A stretch of DNA of 64,000 bases, taken from contig NZ_BMTV01000010.1 in assembly GCF_014649855.1 (NCBI RefSeq), forward strand, positions 124,001 to 188,000, in the 5' to 3' direction. Made by a program: the position numbers and the translations under genes. Positions 51,624 to 60,535 of the stretch are shown here, piece after piece. The DNA comes from Streptomyces roseolus. Lineage in GTDB: Bacteria > Actinomycetota > Actinomycetes > Streptomycetales > Streptomycetaceae. How positions within the stretch are numbered: position 1 is the first letter of the stretch; each line of letters begins with the position of its first letter. The notes beneath the pieces were generated by a model. It ran no database searches. It worked only from the letters and a program-made list of their open reading frames with translations, and was not told where the DNA came from.

Positions 51624-52237
51624 GCCTCCGCCTCCGTGTGCTCGGGAGCGGGAGTGGACAGGACCCGGTGGTTGGGCCGGGTCGGGCTCGTCGTGCACGC
51701 GGCGAACGGACCGTCCGGGGCGCGCAGGTGCACCAGGGCCTGGTCCAGGTGGTCGCGGTGCCACGTGGAGGGGCCTGCCAGGCCGGCCTGCGTGTCGGTG
51801 AGCTGCTGCCATGCGAGCCAGAGGGCGTGGAGGCGGGCGACGGCCTCGGGGTGGTCGTGCCACTGCGCGCACCACGGGCGCGTTGTGCTGATCTCCCGGC
51901 CGTACACCGGCAGGAGGAGGTGGTTCACCCAGTTGCTGAGGGCGGCGAGTTCGACGGCGTACGCCTCGCCGCCCAGGGCGACGATGAACACTGAGGCAGG
52001 GCCGTCGGTCTGTTCCGGGTCGTCCGCCTCGGCTTCCGCAGCTCCGTCCTCCTGCTGGTCGGCAGGAGGCACGGGGTCGGGTTCGGAGCCGAGGCGGTCG
52101 AGGATGACGCCGTGCCGCTTGACCTCCGCGATGGTCTGGGCGAGGGCGCTGGCGAGGTCGTCGAGGTCTTCGTCGGAGACCCGGAACGGCTCAGGACCGG
52201 AACCGGGGGCAGGGGTGGTCGGGCTGGTGTCGGACAT
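51620..52237 (-). CDS. DUF4913 protein, first gene of the leftward accessory operon
   Basis: ATG 52237 follows GGAG by nine bases (an ATG at 52252 contains that SD); 205 residues. Residues 85-185 match DUF4913 (WVNHLLLPVYGREI, WCAQWHDHPEAVARLHALW, WHRDHLDQALVHL). This family occurs on Streptomyces plasmids and ICEs near TraB/TraG-type genes. A 50-bp sequence also found before the 63855 operon lies 40 bp upstream. Confidence 0.8.
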   Translation of the reverse strand: MSDTSPTTPAPGSGPEPFRVSDEDLDDLASALAQTIAEVKRHGVILDRLGSEPDPVPPADQQEDGAAEAEADDPEQTDGPASVFIVALGGEAYAVELAALSNWVNHLLLPVYGREISTTRPWCAQWHDHPEAVARLHALWLAWQQLTDTQAGLAGPSTWHRDHLDQALVHLRAPDGPFAACTTSPTRPNHRVLSTPAPEHTEAEA

Positions 52238-52276
52238 GAGAGCGTGCTCCATCTGTGAGACGGCGACATGCCCGAC

Positions 52277-52326
52277 AGGATCTGGAGAAACCGCGGTTTG
52301 GCCCGGCCGGAAAAACCCGGTAGAGC
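52277..52326. promoter_or_regulatory. Conserved 50-bp upstream element, copy 1
   Basis: It aligns without gaps to 63896-63945 at 37 of 50 positions, with a perfect 14-bp core TTTGGCCCGGCCGG. This copy includes the palindrome AAACCGCGGTTT (52288-52299). It begins 40 bp before the start of the DUF4913 gene. It is likely a binding site for a shared regulator of the two leftward transcripts. Confidence 0.55.
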
Positions 52327-52443
52327 GCTACTATTCGGCCGCTGGTGAGGCATTTTGAAAACGGCCGGAGCTGTTTCCCTTCCGCGCTTGATCCGGTTTC
52401 GGATGGGGGAGGGACAGGTGGGGTGTTTGGAGGCCGGCTACTG

Positions 52444-53145
52444 ATGTCAGATGGGCCTGGCACACTGCGGTCCATGACGTCACGCGATCATCTTCGTTCC
52501 ACGGCTCCTCGGGCTCTGCGCGATCCCGAAGCCCTGCAGGCACGGCTGGAGGCTGTGCGGACCGTACCTGCCGTACGTCCTTTGAACGACTGGGTGGAGA
52601 ATTTGCGCGAACGTCTCGGGGACGGCGAGTCCGTGCCGTGGTTCGATCCCGCGTCCGGGGGCGTTGAAGCGCGCAGCTTGTTCCTTCTGGAGGCGCCCGG
52701 CCAGAAGTCCATGGGGGCGGAAGCTGCCCTGCGCCGTACGGGCAGCGGCATGATCTCCATCGACAACGACGATCCGACCGCGCAGAACTGCTGGACACTG
52801 CGAGACGAGGCGGGTCTGCCCTATGAGCTGTCTGTGCACTGGAACGTCGTGCCGTGGTACCTGGGCACCGCGGACCGGATTGCCGCACCCGGGCGGACGG
52901 AGATACAGCGCGCGGCGCCGTTCCTGCATGAGGTGATCTCGATGCTTCCCGCGCTGGAGGTGGTCGTCCTGATGGGGCGCAAGGCGCAAGCCGGCTGGGC
53001 TGCCTATCAGGAGCAGTACGCGCCCAAGGTCCACACTCTCGCCACATGGCATCCCAGTCCGCGGGTGTTTGCCTCCCGGCCTGCGGCCCGCCAGGAGATC
53101 CTGGACACGTTGCGTCAGGCGGCTGATCTGCTGCGTTCCGCCTGA
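52444..53145 (+). CDS. Uracil-DNA-glycosylase-family protein
   Basis: ATG 52444 follows GGAGG; ATG 52474 is an in-frame alternative. 233 residues. LFLLEAPGQKSMG and HWNVVPWYLGT correspond to the GEAPG and catalytic NxxPW-type motifs of the UDG superfamily. LATWHPSPRVF is the typical C-terminal HPSP loop. It probably removes uracil or related bases from DNA, or is a fold relative with another role. It may matter that a deaminase toxin is encoded on the same island, but no link is shown. Confidence 0.7.
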   Translation: MSDGPGTLRSMTSRDHLRSTAPRALRDPEALQARLEAVRTVPAVRPLNDWVENLRERLGDGESVPWFDPASGGVEARSLFLLEAPGQKSMGAEAALRRTGSGMISIDNDDPTAQNCWTLRDEAGLPYELSVHWNVVPWYLGTADRIAAPGRTEIQRAAPFLHEVISMLPALEVVVLMGRKAQAGWAAYQEQYAPKVHTLATWHPSPRVFASRPAARQEILDTLRQAADLLRSA

Positions 53146-53160
53146 GACCGAACGGCGCAA

Positions 53161-53178
53161 CCCGTGAACGCTCACGGG
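53161..53178. terminator. Weak terminator-like hairpin
   Basis: CCCGTGA/TCACGGG, a 7-bp stem with a 4-base loop, 15 bp after the UDG-like stop. The stem is short. Confidence 0.35.
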
Positions 53179-53311
53179 GCGCGCGAGCCCTGGGCGGGGA
53201 CGTCGGTCTTCCCCTCCCCGGGCGCGGTGCTCTGGCGCTGGGTGCGGTCCGTGAGGTGAGGCTCGCTGGCCTGGGGGCAGTTGTCAGTCGGGGGTGGCAG
53301 GATGCCCGGTC

Positions 53312-54088
53312 ATGGGAACGAGAGATGATAGTGACGAGGCATACGTCGTCGATCTGTGCAACCGGATCCTCCACGAGAGCGCCTTGACGCAGCACAAGTT
53401 CGACTGGCTGCTGGGAGATCCTGGAACCAACGGCCGCCGGGTCAAGCTGCCCGTCGACGCCTACTGGCCCGGTCACGAGCTCGTTGTCGAGTACCGCGAA
53501 CTGCAGCACGACCAGCCGATGCCTCACTTCGACAAGCCGGACCGGCTGACCGTGAGCGGTGTCCACCGGGGCGAGCAGCGGGCCCTGTACGACGCCCGAC
53601 GTGACACGGAGATCCCCGCACACGGGCTACGGCTGATCGTCGTCCGCCCGGCCGACCTCGACGCGGACAGCCGCGGACGGCTGCGCCGCAACGAGAAGGC
53701 CGACCTGGAGTCGCTGCGGAAGCTCCTGGCCCGCGACAGCGACGAGGACCGCGTCACCGACGCCTTCCGCACGTGGCTGTTGGCCGAGGGCTGGACCCCG
53801 GTCGACCCCACGGACCGCTGGACCGACCTGGAGGCCGTACGCGACCACGAGCGGCTGATCTGCGAAGCCAAAGGCCGCACCAGCGAGAAAGGCATCGACG
53901 CCGACATCGCCTACGGCCAGCTGCTACGCCGCATGACGAGCCAGGACCCTCACATACGCTATGCGCTCGTCGTGCCCTCGCCGTCAGTCAAGGCTGCCGA
54001 ACGAGTCCCGCTCCATGTCCGCGAGCTGCTGCGCATCGATGTGTACGAGGTGATGGACGACAACAGGGTGTGCCAGGTGATTCGGTAG
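53312..54088 (+). CDS. Nuclease-like protein with PD-(D/E)xK-type motifs
   Basis: ATG 53312; 258 residues. VKLPVDAYWPGHELVVEYRE (about 49-68) gives a D...ExR arrangement like that of very-short-patch or homing-type nucleases. A second segment, WTDLEAVRDHERLICEAKGR (about 175-194), gives E...ExK. The protein may be a restriction endonuclease or repair nuclease. It converges on the broken cytosine methyltransferase gene, which would make an R-M pair, but this is only positional evidence. Confidence 0.6.
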   Translation: MGTRDDSDEAYVVDLCNRILHESALTQHKFDWLLGDPGTNGRRVKLPVDAYWPGHELVVEYRELQHDQPMPHFDKPDRLTVSGVHRGEQRALYDARRDTEIPAHGLRLIVVRPADLDADSRGRLRRNEKADLESLRKLLARDSDEDRVTDAFRTWLLAEGWTPVDPTDRWTDLEAVRDHERLICEAKGRTSEKGIDADIAYGQLLRRMTSQDPHIRYALVVPSPSVKAAERVPLHVRELLRIDVYEVMDDNRVCQVIR

Positions 54089-54282
54089 GCGGTCGCCGGG
54101 ACGTGTCTGCCTGCGCAGCCAGGTGCCCCACGTCGGGTTGCTGGGCATCGATGAGGCCAGTCTCGTGTCCGCCACGGTGCCGGAAACGTCTGGTGCTCTG
54201 TGCTGCGTGCGTTCTCCCGTCTTCATCGATGCCGACAGCAACCGTTGGCACACCGGACAAGAACAGTCATTGAGTGGGGGAT

Positions 54283-55477
54283 TCAACAGGCTCCATCGCC
54301 CGTGCAGCGTGGGCAGCGCGGGAACGGCGGGGCCAGCAGCTGCAGGGCCCGTGCCGCCTGTTGGGGAACGACGCCGTTGCCGAGCGCGGTGAGCTGCGCC
54401 GGACGTCCGAGTCCCGGGGTGGCGGTGACCCAGCCGCTGGGAAGGCCCTGCATCCACTCGACGAAGTCGGCGCGCAGCCGACCAGCCGCGTCGGTGGGCG
54501 CCGGCGCGGGACGGGTGAGCCTCTCCCATCGGGTGATGGCGGCTGCGTACGGTCCCCATCGCCGCTCGTTTCCCCGGCTTCCGGGCACGGCTCCGCCCAC
54601 AGCGGCAGGAACACCGTCGGCAGGGGCGGGCGCCGTTCCTTGCCGGATCGACGGCCCGTGCCGGTCATCCGCCGGGCGGGGGAGAGCGAGGCCGCCGCAC
54701 TGGGCAGAGTCATGTCCCCGTTGCCGTGCCGCTGGTTGGGCGAGCCCTTGACGCCGTCCGACGCCTTCGGGGTCGGCAGGAGCCACTCGACCTCGTCGGC
54801 CAGGTTCGGACCATGCCCCCCGCTCTTCCTCTTCGCGGGATGCTGGGAGCCGCCGTTCCTGCCGATGTTGCTGGTCGGCGTCTTGAGCAGGGTCTCCGGC
54901 GGGCCAGGCCGCCAGGAAGGTCCGCTCGCGCCGGTGCGGGGCTCCGACGTCGGAGGCGCGAAGCACGAGCCACTTCGCGTCGTACCCGAGTTCGGCCAGG
55001 GATCCGAGTACGGCACCGAGTGCCCGCAGAGGAGGCTGACCTGCGGTGTCTCCCAGACACCACGGGCAGGGTTCCACGTCGCCAGGGGAACCGGCGGGCG
55101 AGGTGAGGAGGCCGCGCACATTCTCGATCACTACCAAGCAGGGTCGGAGGGCCTCGACCGCACGGGCGACGTGCAGCCACAGCCCCGAGCGGGTGTGGGA
55201 GTTGAGTCCGGCCCGGCGGCCGGCGACCGAGACGTCTTTGACAGGGGAAGCCGGCCGTCAGGACGCACACCCGGGGGACGGTGGACCAGTCGACGGTCGT
55301 GATGTCACCCAGGTTGGGGACGCCGGGCCAGTGGCGGGCCAGGACGCGCGAGGCGTTCGGATCGACCTCCGCGTGCCAGGCCAGGGTGCCGCCGAGAACG
55401 GCCTGCACCCCCAGGTCGAGGCCCCCGTACCCGGAACAGAGAGACCCGATCAGCGGAGGGGACGGGACGGGGGCCAC
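54283..55477 (-). pseudogene. C5-cytosine DNA methyltransferase, frameshifted
   Basis: Motif I (LIGSLCSGYGGLDLGV), motif IV (LTAGFPCQ), motif VI (VVIENVRGL) and motif X (LTALGNGVVPQQAARAL) are all present but in different frames. After PCQ an extra base in AAA (55237-55239) shifts the frame, which otherwise continues DVSVAGRRAGLN. The variable region (TLLKTPTSNIGRNGG, LLPTPKASDGVKG) is in yet another frame and returns before WGPYAAAITRWERL. Three frame switches argue for a real pseudogene. GTG 55477 follows the upstream gene by 1 bp. Confidence 0.75.
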
Positions 55478-55478
55478 G

Positions 55479-56063
55479 TCACCGGCTCCGCACGATCCGG
55501 GCCGCAGGGACAGTGGGCGTCGTCGCTCGTGCGGTGACAGCCAGCGCGGTTGGGCGCGAGGGGGTGGTGGTCCGGCCGAGGGCGGCTCGGAATCGCGAGG
55601 ACGGCGGCGAGAGCGCCGTCGAGGCGGCGTGCAGGGAGTCACCTGCCTCTCGTAGGGCCGTGTACGCCGTCTCGAGCATCTCGTCGATCACCCGCCCTGC
55701 TGCCTTTCGGGCGTCCTGGGCGTCGGGCCGATCCTGCAGGTGCTCGGTCTGCTCCAGGAACACGAGCTGCTCCGCCACTTCCCCGAGGGCGGACGCCGCT
55801 TCCCCAGCAGGCCGTACGGCGGCAGAGAAGCTGGAGACGGTCCGGGAGGTGGCCGAGCCGGGCGAGTTATTGACGGTGCGGAAGAGGACCTCGTCCCCCA
55901 GCTCGGAGATCAGCTTGCCGAGTTCGGAGATCTGCTGGGCGACGGCGACATTGCTGGGGAGGCGGTGAGGGTCGCCGGGGACCGGGAGCTTGCCGCGCTG
56001 GGCGTCGAAAGCCCAGGCCATGGCACGTACGGCCAGGGCATCGGCGAGGGCATCTTTGTTCAT
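55479..56063 (-). CDS. Unknown protein with shared C-terminal tail
   Basis: ATG 56063 has GGAG six bases upstream; 194 residues. The body is helical (ISELGKLISELGDEVLFRTV). The tail carries RFRAALGRT and then 29 residues ending IVRSR. It lies 29 bp after the DnaB-N gene. Family unknown. Confidence 0.65.
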   Translation of the reverse strand: MNKDALADALAVRAMAWAFDAQRGKLPVPGDPHRLPSNVAVAQQISELGKLISELGDEVLFRTVNNSPGSATSRTVSSFSAAVRPAGEAASALGEVAEQLVFLEQTEHLQDRPDAQDARKAAGRVIDEMLETAYTALREAGDSLHAASTALSPPSSRFRAALGRTTTPSRPTALAVTARATTPTVPAARIVRSR

Positions 56064-56092
56064 GAGGTGCTCCATGCGTAGAAGGGAGGGCT

Positions 56093-57265
56093 TCAGCGGT
56101 GGCCGCGAGAAGTCGGCCGAGCGGTGGTCGATGCGGAGACCGGGCTGGCGCGGGCGGAGGACGAGGGGGTTGGGTGTGGTGCGCTGCGGCTGCGGGCGGC
56201 CTGCACCCGGGCCGTCGGCGGTCCCTCGGGGGAAGCTGCGGAGGCCGGCGGTCGGGGGACCGGCAGGCCGTTCGCGGCCTCCCAGCGGGTGCGGACCTCG
56301 CCGAACGGGACGAGCGCGTGCAGGGCGTGGTTGATCAGCCGCCCGGGACCGAGGGCTTCATCCTCGGCCAGAGCCTGGACGGCACGCGCGGAGACGGCGG
56401 CGGTCCGGGCGAGCGAGGAGCGCATCACCTGCTGGCCGAGCCATTCGGCGTCGCCGGCCCCCACACCGCCGCAGATGAGGGCGAACCGGTCCCGCGTCAG
56501 CGTGCCGTCGGCCAGCAGCCCGCGCCGCTGGGCCTCCCACAGCAGGGTGAGGCGATCGACGGGCTCGCCCCGGTGGTGCAACGCCCCCAGGCACCGGTAG
56601 AGCTGCCCGTGGGCCGGGTCGGCGAAATCCCCCGACCGCAGCCAGTCCACCACCTCGCCCATGGCCCCCGGCCGCTCGACGAGGACGGCCAGGAGGAACG
56701 TCTCGTCCTCGGCCACCCGAGCGGCCTGAGCCGACGGAACGGCGGACGGGACGACAGCCGGCGGGGCGGCGGGCGCGACCGGCCGCGGTTCGGTGCCCCA
56801 CCGCCGGGCGAGATCGGTGAGCACCTCCGTCAGGACGTCCGCGTGGTGCAGTGTGCCTTCGACCTCGCCGCGCAGCGCACCCGTGCGCGCCTCCTGGTGA
56901 AGTCGAACCGCGTGCTCGGTGACGGTGCGGTGGATCGCCCCCTCCAGCACCATGCGGCCATACACCGGAGCGTGCGCCGGACGCGGACAGGCCGAGATCA
57001 GCAGGTGGGCGTACGACGCGGTCAGCCCCCTGACATGGAGGCCGGCCTTGGCGACCGCGTCGGTCACCCACGACAGCGGCACCGGCCCCTCGCCCTCCAC
57101 CGCGGGGTGGCCGTCGCCCCGGAGCTTGCGCAGCGCGGCGAACAGGGCCTGGTGAACCGGCCGGTAGAAGTGGTCAGGCGCGAGCCACTCCAGGTGCGCG
57201 AGCTGGCCGGGGTCGAGGAGCACCGCGCCGAGGACCGCCTGCTCAGCGTCCATCAGCGGGTTCAC
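56093..57265 (-). CDS. DnaB-helicase-N-terminal-domain protein with shared tail
   Basis: GTG 57265 overlaps the upstream stop; 390 residues. MDAEQAVLGAVLLDPGQLAH and HFYRPVHQALFAALRKL (5-45) match the DnaB N-terminal domain. A second DnaB-N-like unit lies at about 190-330 (FLLAVLVERPGAMGEVV, HGQLYRCLGALHHRGEP). No helicase ATPase domain is present. Such proteins on Streptomyces elements may interact with primase or helicase. The tail has RVQAARSRS and 29 residues ending RGHR, the same nonamer as in the RelE-like protein. Confidence 0.75.
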   Translation of the reverse strand: MNPLMDAEQAVLGAVLLDPGQLAHLEWLAPDHFYRPVHQALFAALRKLRGDGHPAVEGEGPVPLSWVTDAVAKAGLHVRGLTASYAHLLISACPRPAHAPVYGRMVLEGAIHRTVTEHAVRLHQEARTGALRGEVEGTLHHADVLTEVLTDLARRWGTEPRPVAPAAPPAVVPSAVPSAQAARVAEDETFLLAVLVERPGAMGEVVDWLRSGDFADPAHGQLYRCLGALHHRGEPVDRLTLLWEAQRRGLLADGTLTRDRFALICGGVGAGDAEWLGQQVMRSSLARTAAVSARAVQALAEDEALGPGRLINHALHALVPFGEVRTRWEAANGLPVPRPPASAASPEGPPTARVQAARSRSAPHPTPSSSARASPVSASTTARPTSRGHR

Positions 57266-57492
57266 CGTCGGCCTCCCGCACGAGGGCCGACCGGCTCGTC
57301 CGACCGGGCACGCAGAGCGGCGACCGCATGGTCGGCGGCGGCCAGCGCCTCGGCGAAGCCGTCCAGCACGGCGACGAAGGACGGATCGGAGAGCGGCACC
57401 GAACCGGTCTCGCCGACCAGCCACCACCGCCCGTCGTACAGGGCGGCCGGCGACTGCGCAAGCCGCGCGGAGGGAAGCGGGGACGCCTTCAT
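57262..57492 (-). CDS. Small unknown protein between DnaB-N and the coupling protein
   Basis: ATG 57492 overlaps the end of the coupling protein gene (ATGA-type), and its own end overlaps the next GTG. The 76-residue protein contains AALYDGRWWLVGETGSVPLSD and a helical C-terminus ending AGGRR. No family is recognised. Tight coupling on both sides suggests a partner of the transfer proteins. Confidence 0.65.
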   Translation of the reverse strand: MKASPLPSARLAQSPAALYDGRWWLVGETGSVPLSDPSFVAVLDGFAEALAAADHAVAALRARSDEPVGPRAGGRR

Positions 57493-59276
57493 GCCGCACG
57501 CCCGAAGTCGTCGTGGCCGACGGTCTTCGCCAGGGCCCGCTCGGTGATCGCCTTCGTGGCGCGGGCGGAGGCCGGCCCGACCACCTTGGCGGAGGGCTCC
57601 TTGTACCAGGGCCGGATGCTGAGCATGGCGATGCGCAGACCGGTGGCCAGTAGCAGCACCTTGCCCTTGGGCAGGGCGCGGATCGCGTCCGGGGGCAGGA
57701 TCCGCTCGGTGCGCATGCTGACCGAGGTGGACTTGCCTCCCTCGCTCGTGGAGACCGAGACGGTCTGGACGTCGTGGTCGCCGACCTGTCGGCTGAGGCG
57801 GTCGGCGAAGTCGGCGTCGTCGATGCCCGATCCGACGATCTTGACGGTGGCGGCGGACCAGAGGGCGTCCATCCCGGCCTCGCCCCAGCACCGCTGGCCC
57901 TGCCGGTAGGACTGCAGGATCGTCACCGGGATGACACCCCGGCTGCCCAGGTGCGAGTACAGGTCCGGCAGATCGCTGATGCGGCACACGTTCGCCGCCT
58001 CGTCGAGGACACACAGGGCGGGCGGGTCGAGCCGTCCGCCGGAGCGCTCGGCGACGATCACGGCCGCGCGCATCACGGCGTCGGCCGCCGCTGCGATGAT
58101 CGCCGACGCGCTGCCGCCGCCGTCCTTGCTCAGCAGGTACAGCGTGTCGCGGGAGGTGGCGAAGGCGAGGGGCTTGAACTCGGGGAGGTCCTCGTTCGGA
58201 GTGACCCAGGCGGCGACGTCCGGGTCGAGCAGGCAGCTCGCGTACTGCCTCGCCGTCTCATAGATGCCGTCGCGGGTCTCGGTCGCACCGGAGACGGTGC
58301 CCTGGAGCTGGGCGGCGACCGCGTCGTGGCCGGCGTCGGTGAGCAGGTCGACCGGGGTCCGGTCAGCGGGGGAGGCGAGCCAGGCCAGCACGTCGGTGAT
58401 CGGCCACCGGTGGCTTGCGGCGGCGAGGAACAGGGCGCCGAGCGTGTTGGACGCGGCGGTGGACCAGAAGTCGGAGCCGCTCGACTCGTCCACGCTCGCC
58501 GCGACGAAGTGCCCGGCAAGGCGTTTCGCCCCGGCCAGGTCGCGGGCGTCGGCGAGGATGTCCCACCACATCTCGCGCGGGTGGTGGGCGATCTGCTGGG
58601 GGTCGAGCGTCCAGACCGTGCCGACCTCGGCGCGGGAGTCCACCGTCGCGGTGAACGCGTCGTTCGCCGCCTTGTTGGAGGTGAGCAGGACCGGGCCGGG
58701 GGCCGCGAGGATCGCGGGGATCGCCAGGCCGGACGTCTTGCCGGAACGCGGGGCCATGATCGCGACGATCACGTCCTCCCACGAGGCCCGGACCTCGGCA
58801 CGGCCCGGGTCGAGGGTGCCGAGCAGGATGCCGCGGTCGGCGGGAGCGACCTCCTTGTCGTCCCGGTCGCCGAGGGACGGCCGCAGGCTCTTGGCCTTGG
58901 CGGTGATCTCCTTGTCCAGCAGCGGCGCCAGGTCGCCCTTGCGGGCGAGACCGGTCTTGGCGCCGGCACGTCGGCGCAGCCACAGCACCAGGCCGGTGGT
59001 GAGCAGGGCCAGGGTGAGCAGGGCGGGAACGACGCGGGCGCCGGCCAGCAGCGCGGTGGTACTCAGGGCCGGCCACAGCATGTCCGGGTGGAGCAGGGCG
59101 TCGGTGGCGCGGAACGGGGCCCACGGGCCGCTGCCGACGAGGGAGTTGGTGAGGTTGCCGGTCAGCCAGGCCAGCGAGCCGAAGGCCATGGCGGCGCCGA
59201 GGACGCCGAACAGGAGGTAAAGGAGCGCGTCGGAGCCGGTGGTCGTCGACGGCGCGCTGGTGCGCGTGGAAGGCAC
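57489..59276 (-). CDS. VirD4/TraG-like type IV coupling protein
   Basis: GTG 59276 follows AAGGAA; 595 residues. Hydrophobic helices lie at about 18-40 and 70-100. They are followed by a cytoplasmic ATPase with Walker A APRSGKT (175-181) and Walker B ALCVLDEAAN (about 402-411), and SRGVIPVTILQSYRQG further on. This is the architecture of T4SS coupling proteins, which pump relaxase-bound DNA and select protein substrates by C-terminal signals. No VirB-type channel genes are in the window. The C-terminus GHDDFGRAA resembles that of the WhiB protein at 27460. Confidence 0.85.
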   Translation of the reverse strand: MPSTRTSAPSTTTGSDALLYLLFGVLGAAMAFGSLAWLTGNLTNSLVGSGPWAPFRATDALLHPDMLWPALSTTALLAGARVVPALLTLALLTTGLVLWLRRRAGAKTGLARKGDLAPLLDKEITAKAKSLRPSLGDRDDKEVAPADRGILLGTLDPGRAEVRASWEDVIVAIMAPRSGKTSGLAIPAILAAPGPVLLTSNKAANDAFTATVDSRAEVGTVWTLDPQQIAHHPREMWWDILADARDLAGAKRLAGHFVAASVDESSGSDFWSTAASNTLGALFLAAASHRWPITDVLAWLASPADRTPVDLLTDAGHDAVAAQLQGTVSGATETRDGIYETARQYASCLLDPDVAAWVTPNEDLPEFKPLAFATSRDTLYLLSKDGGGSASAIIAAAADAVMRAAVIVAERSGGRLDPPALCVLDEAANVCRISDLPDLYSHLGSRGVIPVTILQSYRQGQRCWGEAGMDALWSAATVKIVGSGIDDADFADRLSRQVGDHDVQTVSVSTSEGGKSTSVSMRTERILPPDAIRALPKGKVLLLATGLRIAMLSIRPWYKEPSAKVVGPASARATKAITERALAKTVGHDDFGRAA

Positions 59277-59371
59277 GGGCGGTTCCTTGGGGTGCGAGCG
59301 GGCGGGGGCGGGGCGCGCTCGGCTCTCGTGCAGGCCACGGGACTACTCCTTACGGATTGGGCGGGAACGTT

Positions 59372-60436
59372 TCAGCGGGAACGAGGGGAGGTGCGGCCCG
59401 CGGACGGAGGCGATGCGGCGGGCGGCGGGGTACTGGTGCCGGGGCGGACCTTCGCCGCGACGGGCGAGGTCTGGCAGGCGGCGGCCTGGCGCCGGGCGTC
59501 GGTGTCGACGGTCTCGCCGACGTAGCCGACGGCCAGGCCCGGGTCGATCGCGATCCGGTGCCCCAGGTCGGTCAGCTGGCTCGCGGCAGCGGAAGCGGCC
59601 AGCTGCCGGTCCGGGCCGGTGATGTGCGACGCGAGGCTGTAGGAGGCGGGGTTGCCCGGGTCGGCCGGGGCGGTGAACCCGCAGGAGCGCAGGACGCGGT
59701 GCGCCGATTCGGGCAGGTCGGTGCGTCCGTCGGCCCAGACCAGGCCGTCGGCCCAGGTGTAGATCTCGACGTCGGTGCCGTAGGTGTCGGCCAAGTTGCC
59801 CATCGGGGATCCTTCCGCAGAACGGGGCGGGGTAAGAGAAGTGGAGGAGGGCACCGGCACCGATGCTGTGCTCGCGGAGAGCCGTCGGTCCGGTTCCGGG
59901 ACATGGGCAGGGCGAGGCGAGGCAGCCGGGCCGGCACCGAGAACGTCGTCGAGCAGTTCCCGCGTCCGAAGGACGCTGATCATCTTGTGGTGCCGGGGAT
60001 CGGTGCGCTCGGCCGGGAACGCGGCGACGCCGTCTTCCGCGGCCTCCAGCTGTTCCCGTACGTCTTCGAGTAGGCCGTGGGCGGCGGCCAGCCGGGTCCA
60101 GGTCTCCATGGCGGGGTTGTGGTGCGGGTCGTCGAAGGCCAGGCGGACGCGGACCCAGTCGGCGGCAGCGGCGACGAGTTCGGTCAGCTGGGGCAGAGCA
60201 CCGACGAGCGCGCCGTTGACCTCTTCGATGATCCCGGCCACCTCGTCGGGCGAGGCGTCCTCGGTGAGCCGGGCGATCATCCCCGGCACGGAGTAGGGGT
60301 CGGCGGCGGCCGACGGGAGACGACGCACCTGAAGGGGCGGATCGTCGATGGGCCTCCGGCCGCTGTGGGCGAGCCGGATGTTGTGCTGCATCGCGGCGCC
60401 GATCGCCTCGCCGATGCTGGAGTAGTACTCGGGCAC
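59372..60436 (-). CDS. Unknown protein with shared tail, possibly two fused genes
   Basis: GTG 60436 has AGGAGG five bases upstream; 354 residues. The N-terminal 210 residues are helical (SSIGEAIGAAMQHNIRLAHSG). A P/S-rich linker leads to MGNLADTYGTDVEIYTWADG, which has its own AAGGA site and could be a separate gene from about 59803. The C-terminus has RRQAAACQT and 31 residues ending PRSR. It lies upstream of the coupling protein gene. Family unknown. Confidence 0.65.
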   Translation of the reverse strand: MPEYYSSIGEAIGAAMQHNIRLAHSGRRPIDDPPLQVRRLPSAAADPYSVPGMIARLTEDASPDEVAGIIEEVNGALVGALPQLTELVAAAADWVRVRLAFDDPHHNPAMETWTRLAAAHGLLEDVREQLEAAEDGVAAFPAERTDPRHHKMISVLRTRELLDDVLGAGPAASPRPAHVPEPDRRLSASTASVPVPSSTSLTPPRSAEGSPMGNLADTYGTDVEIYTWADGLVWADGRTDLPESAHRVLRSCGFTAPADPGNPASYSLASHITGPDRQLAASAAASQLTDLGHRIAIDPGLAVGYVGETVDTDARRQAAACQTSPVAAKVRPGTSTPPPAASPPSAGRTSPRSR

Positions 60437-60535
60437 GGGTCCTCCTGAAGGGTGGCGCTGACGGGCCGGGGGGAGCACGCGCTCCCACCCGAGGAGACGA
60501 GTCCGGTCTTGTGGCGGAGGAACGCGGCGGCCGGG

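Noticed and set aside
57774..59525. 583-residue plus-strand frame over the coupling protein gene
   Set aside because: Shadow frame; the minus strand has Walker motifs and transmembrane helices.
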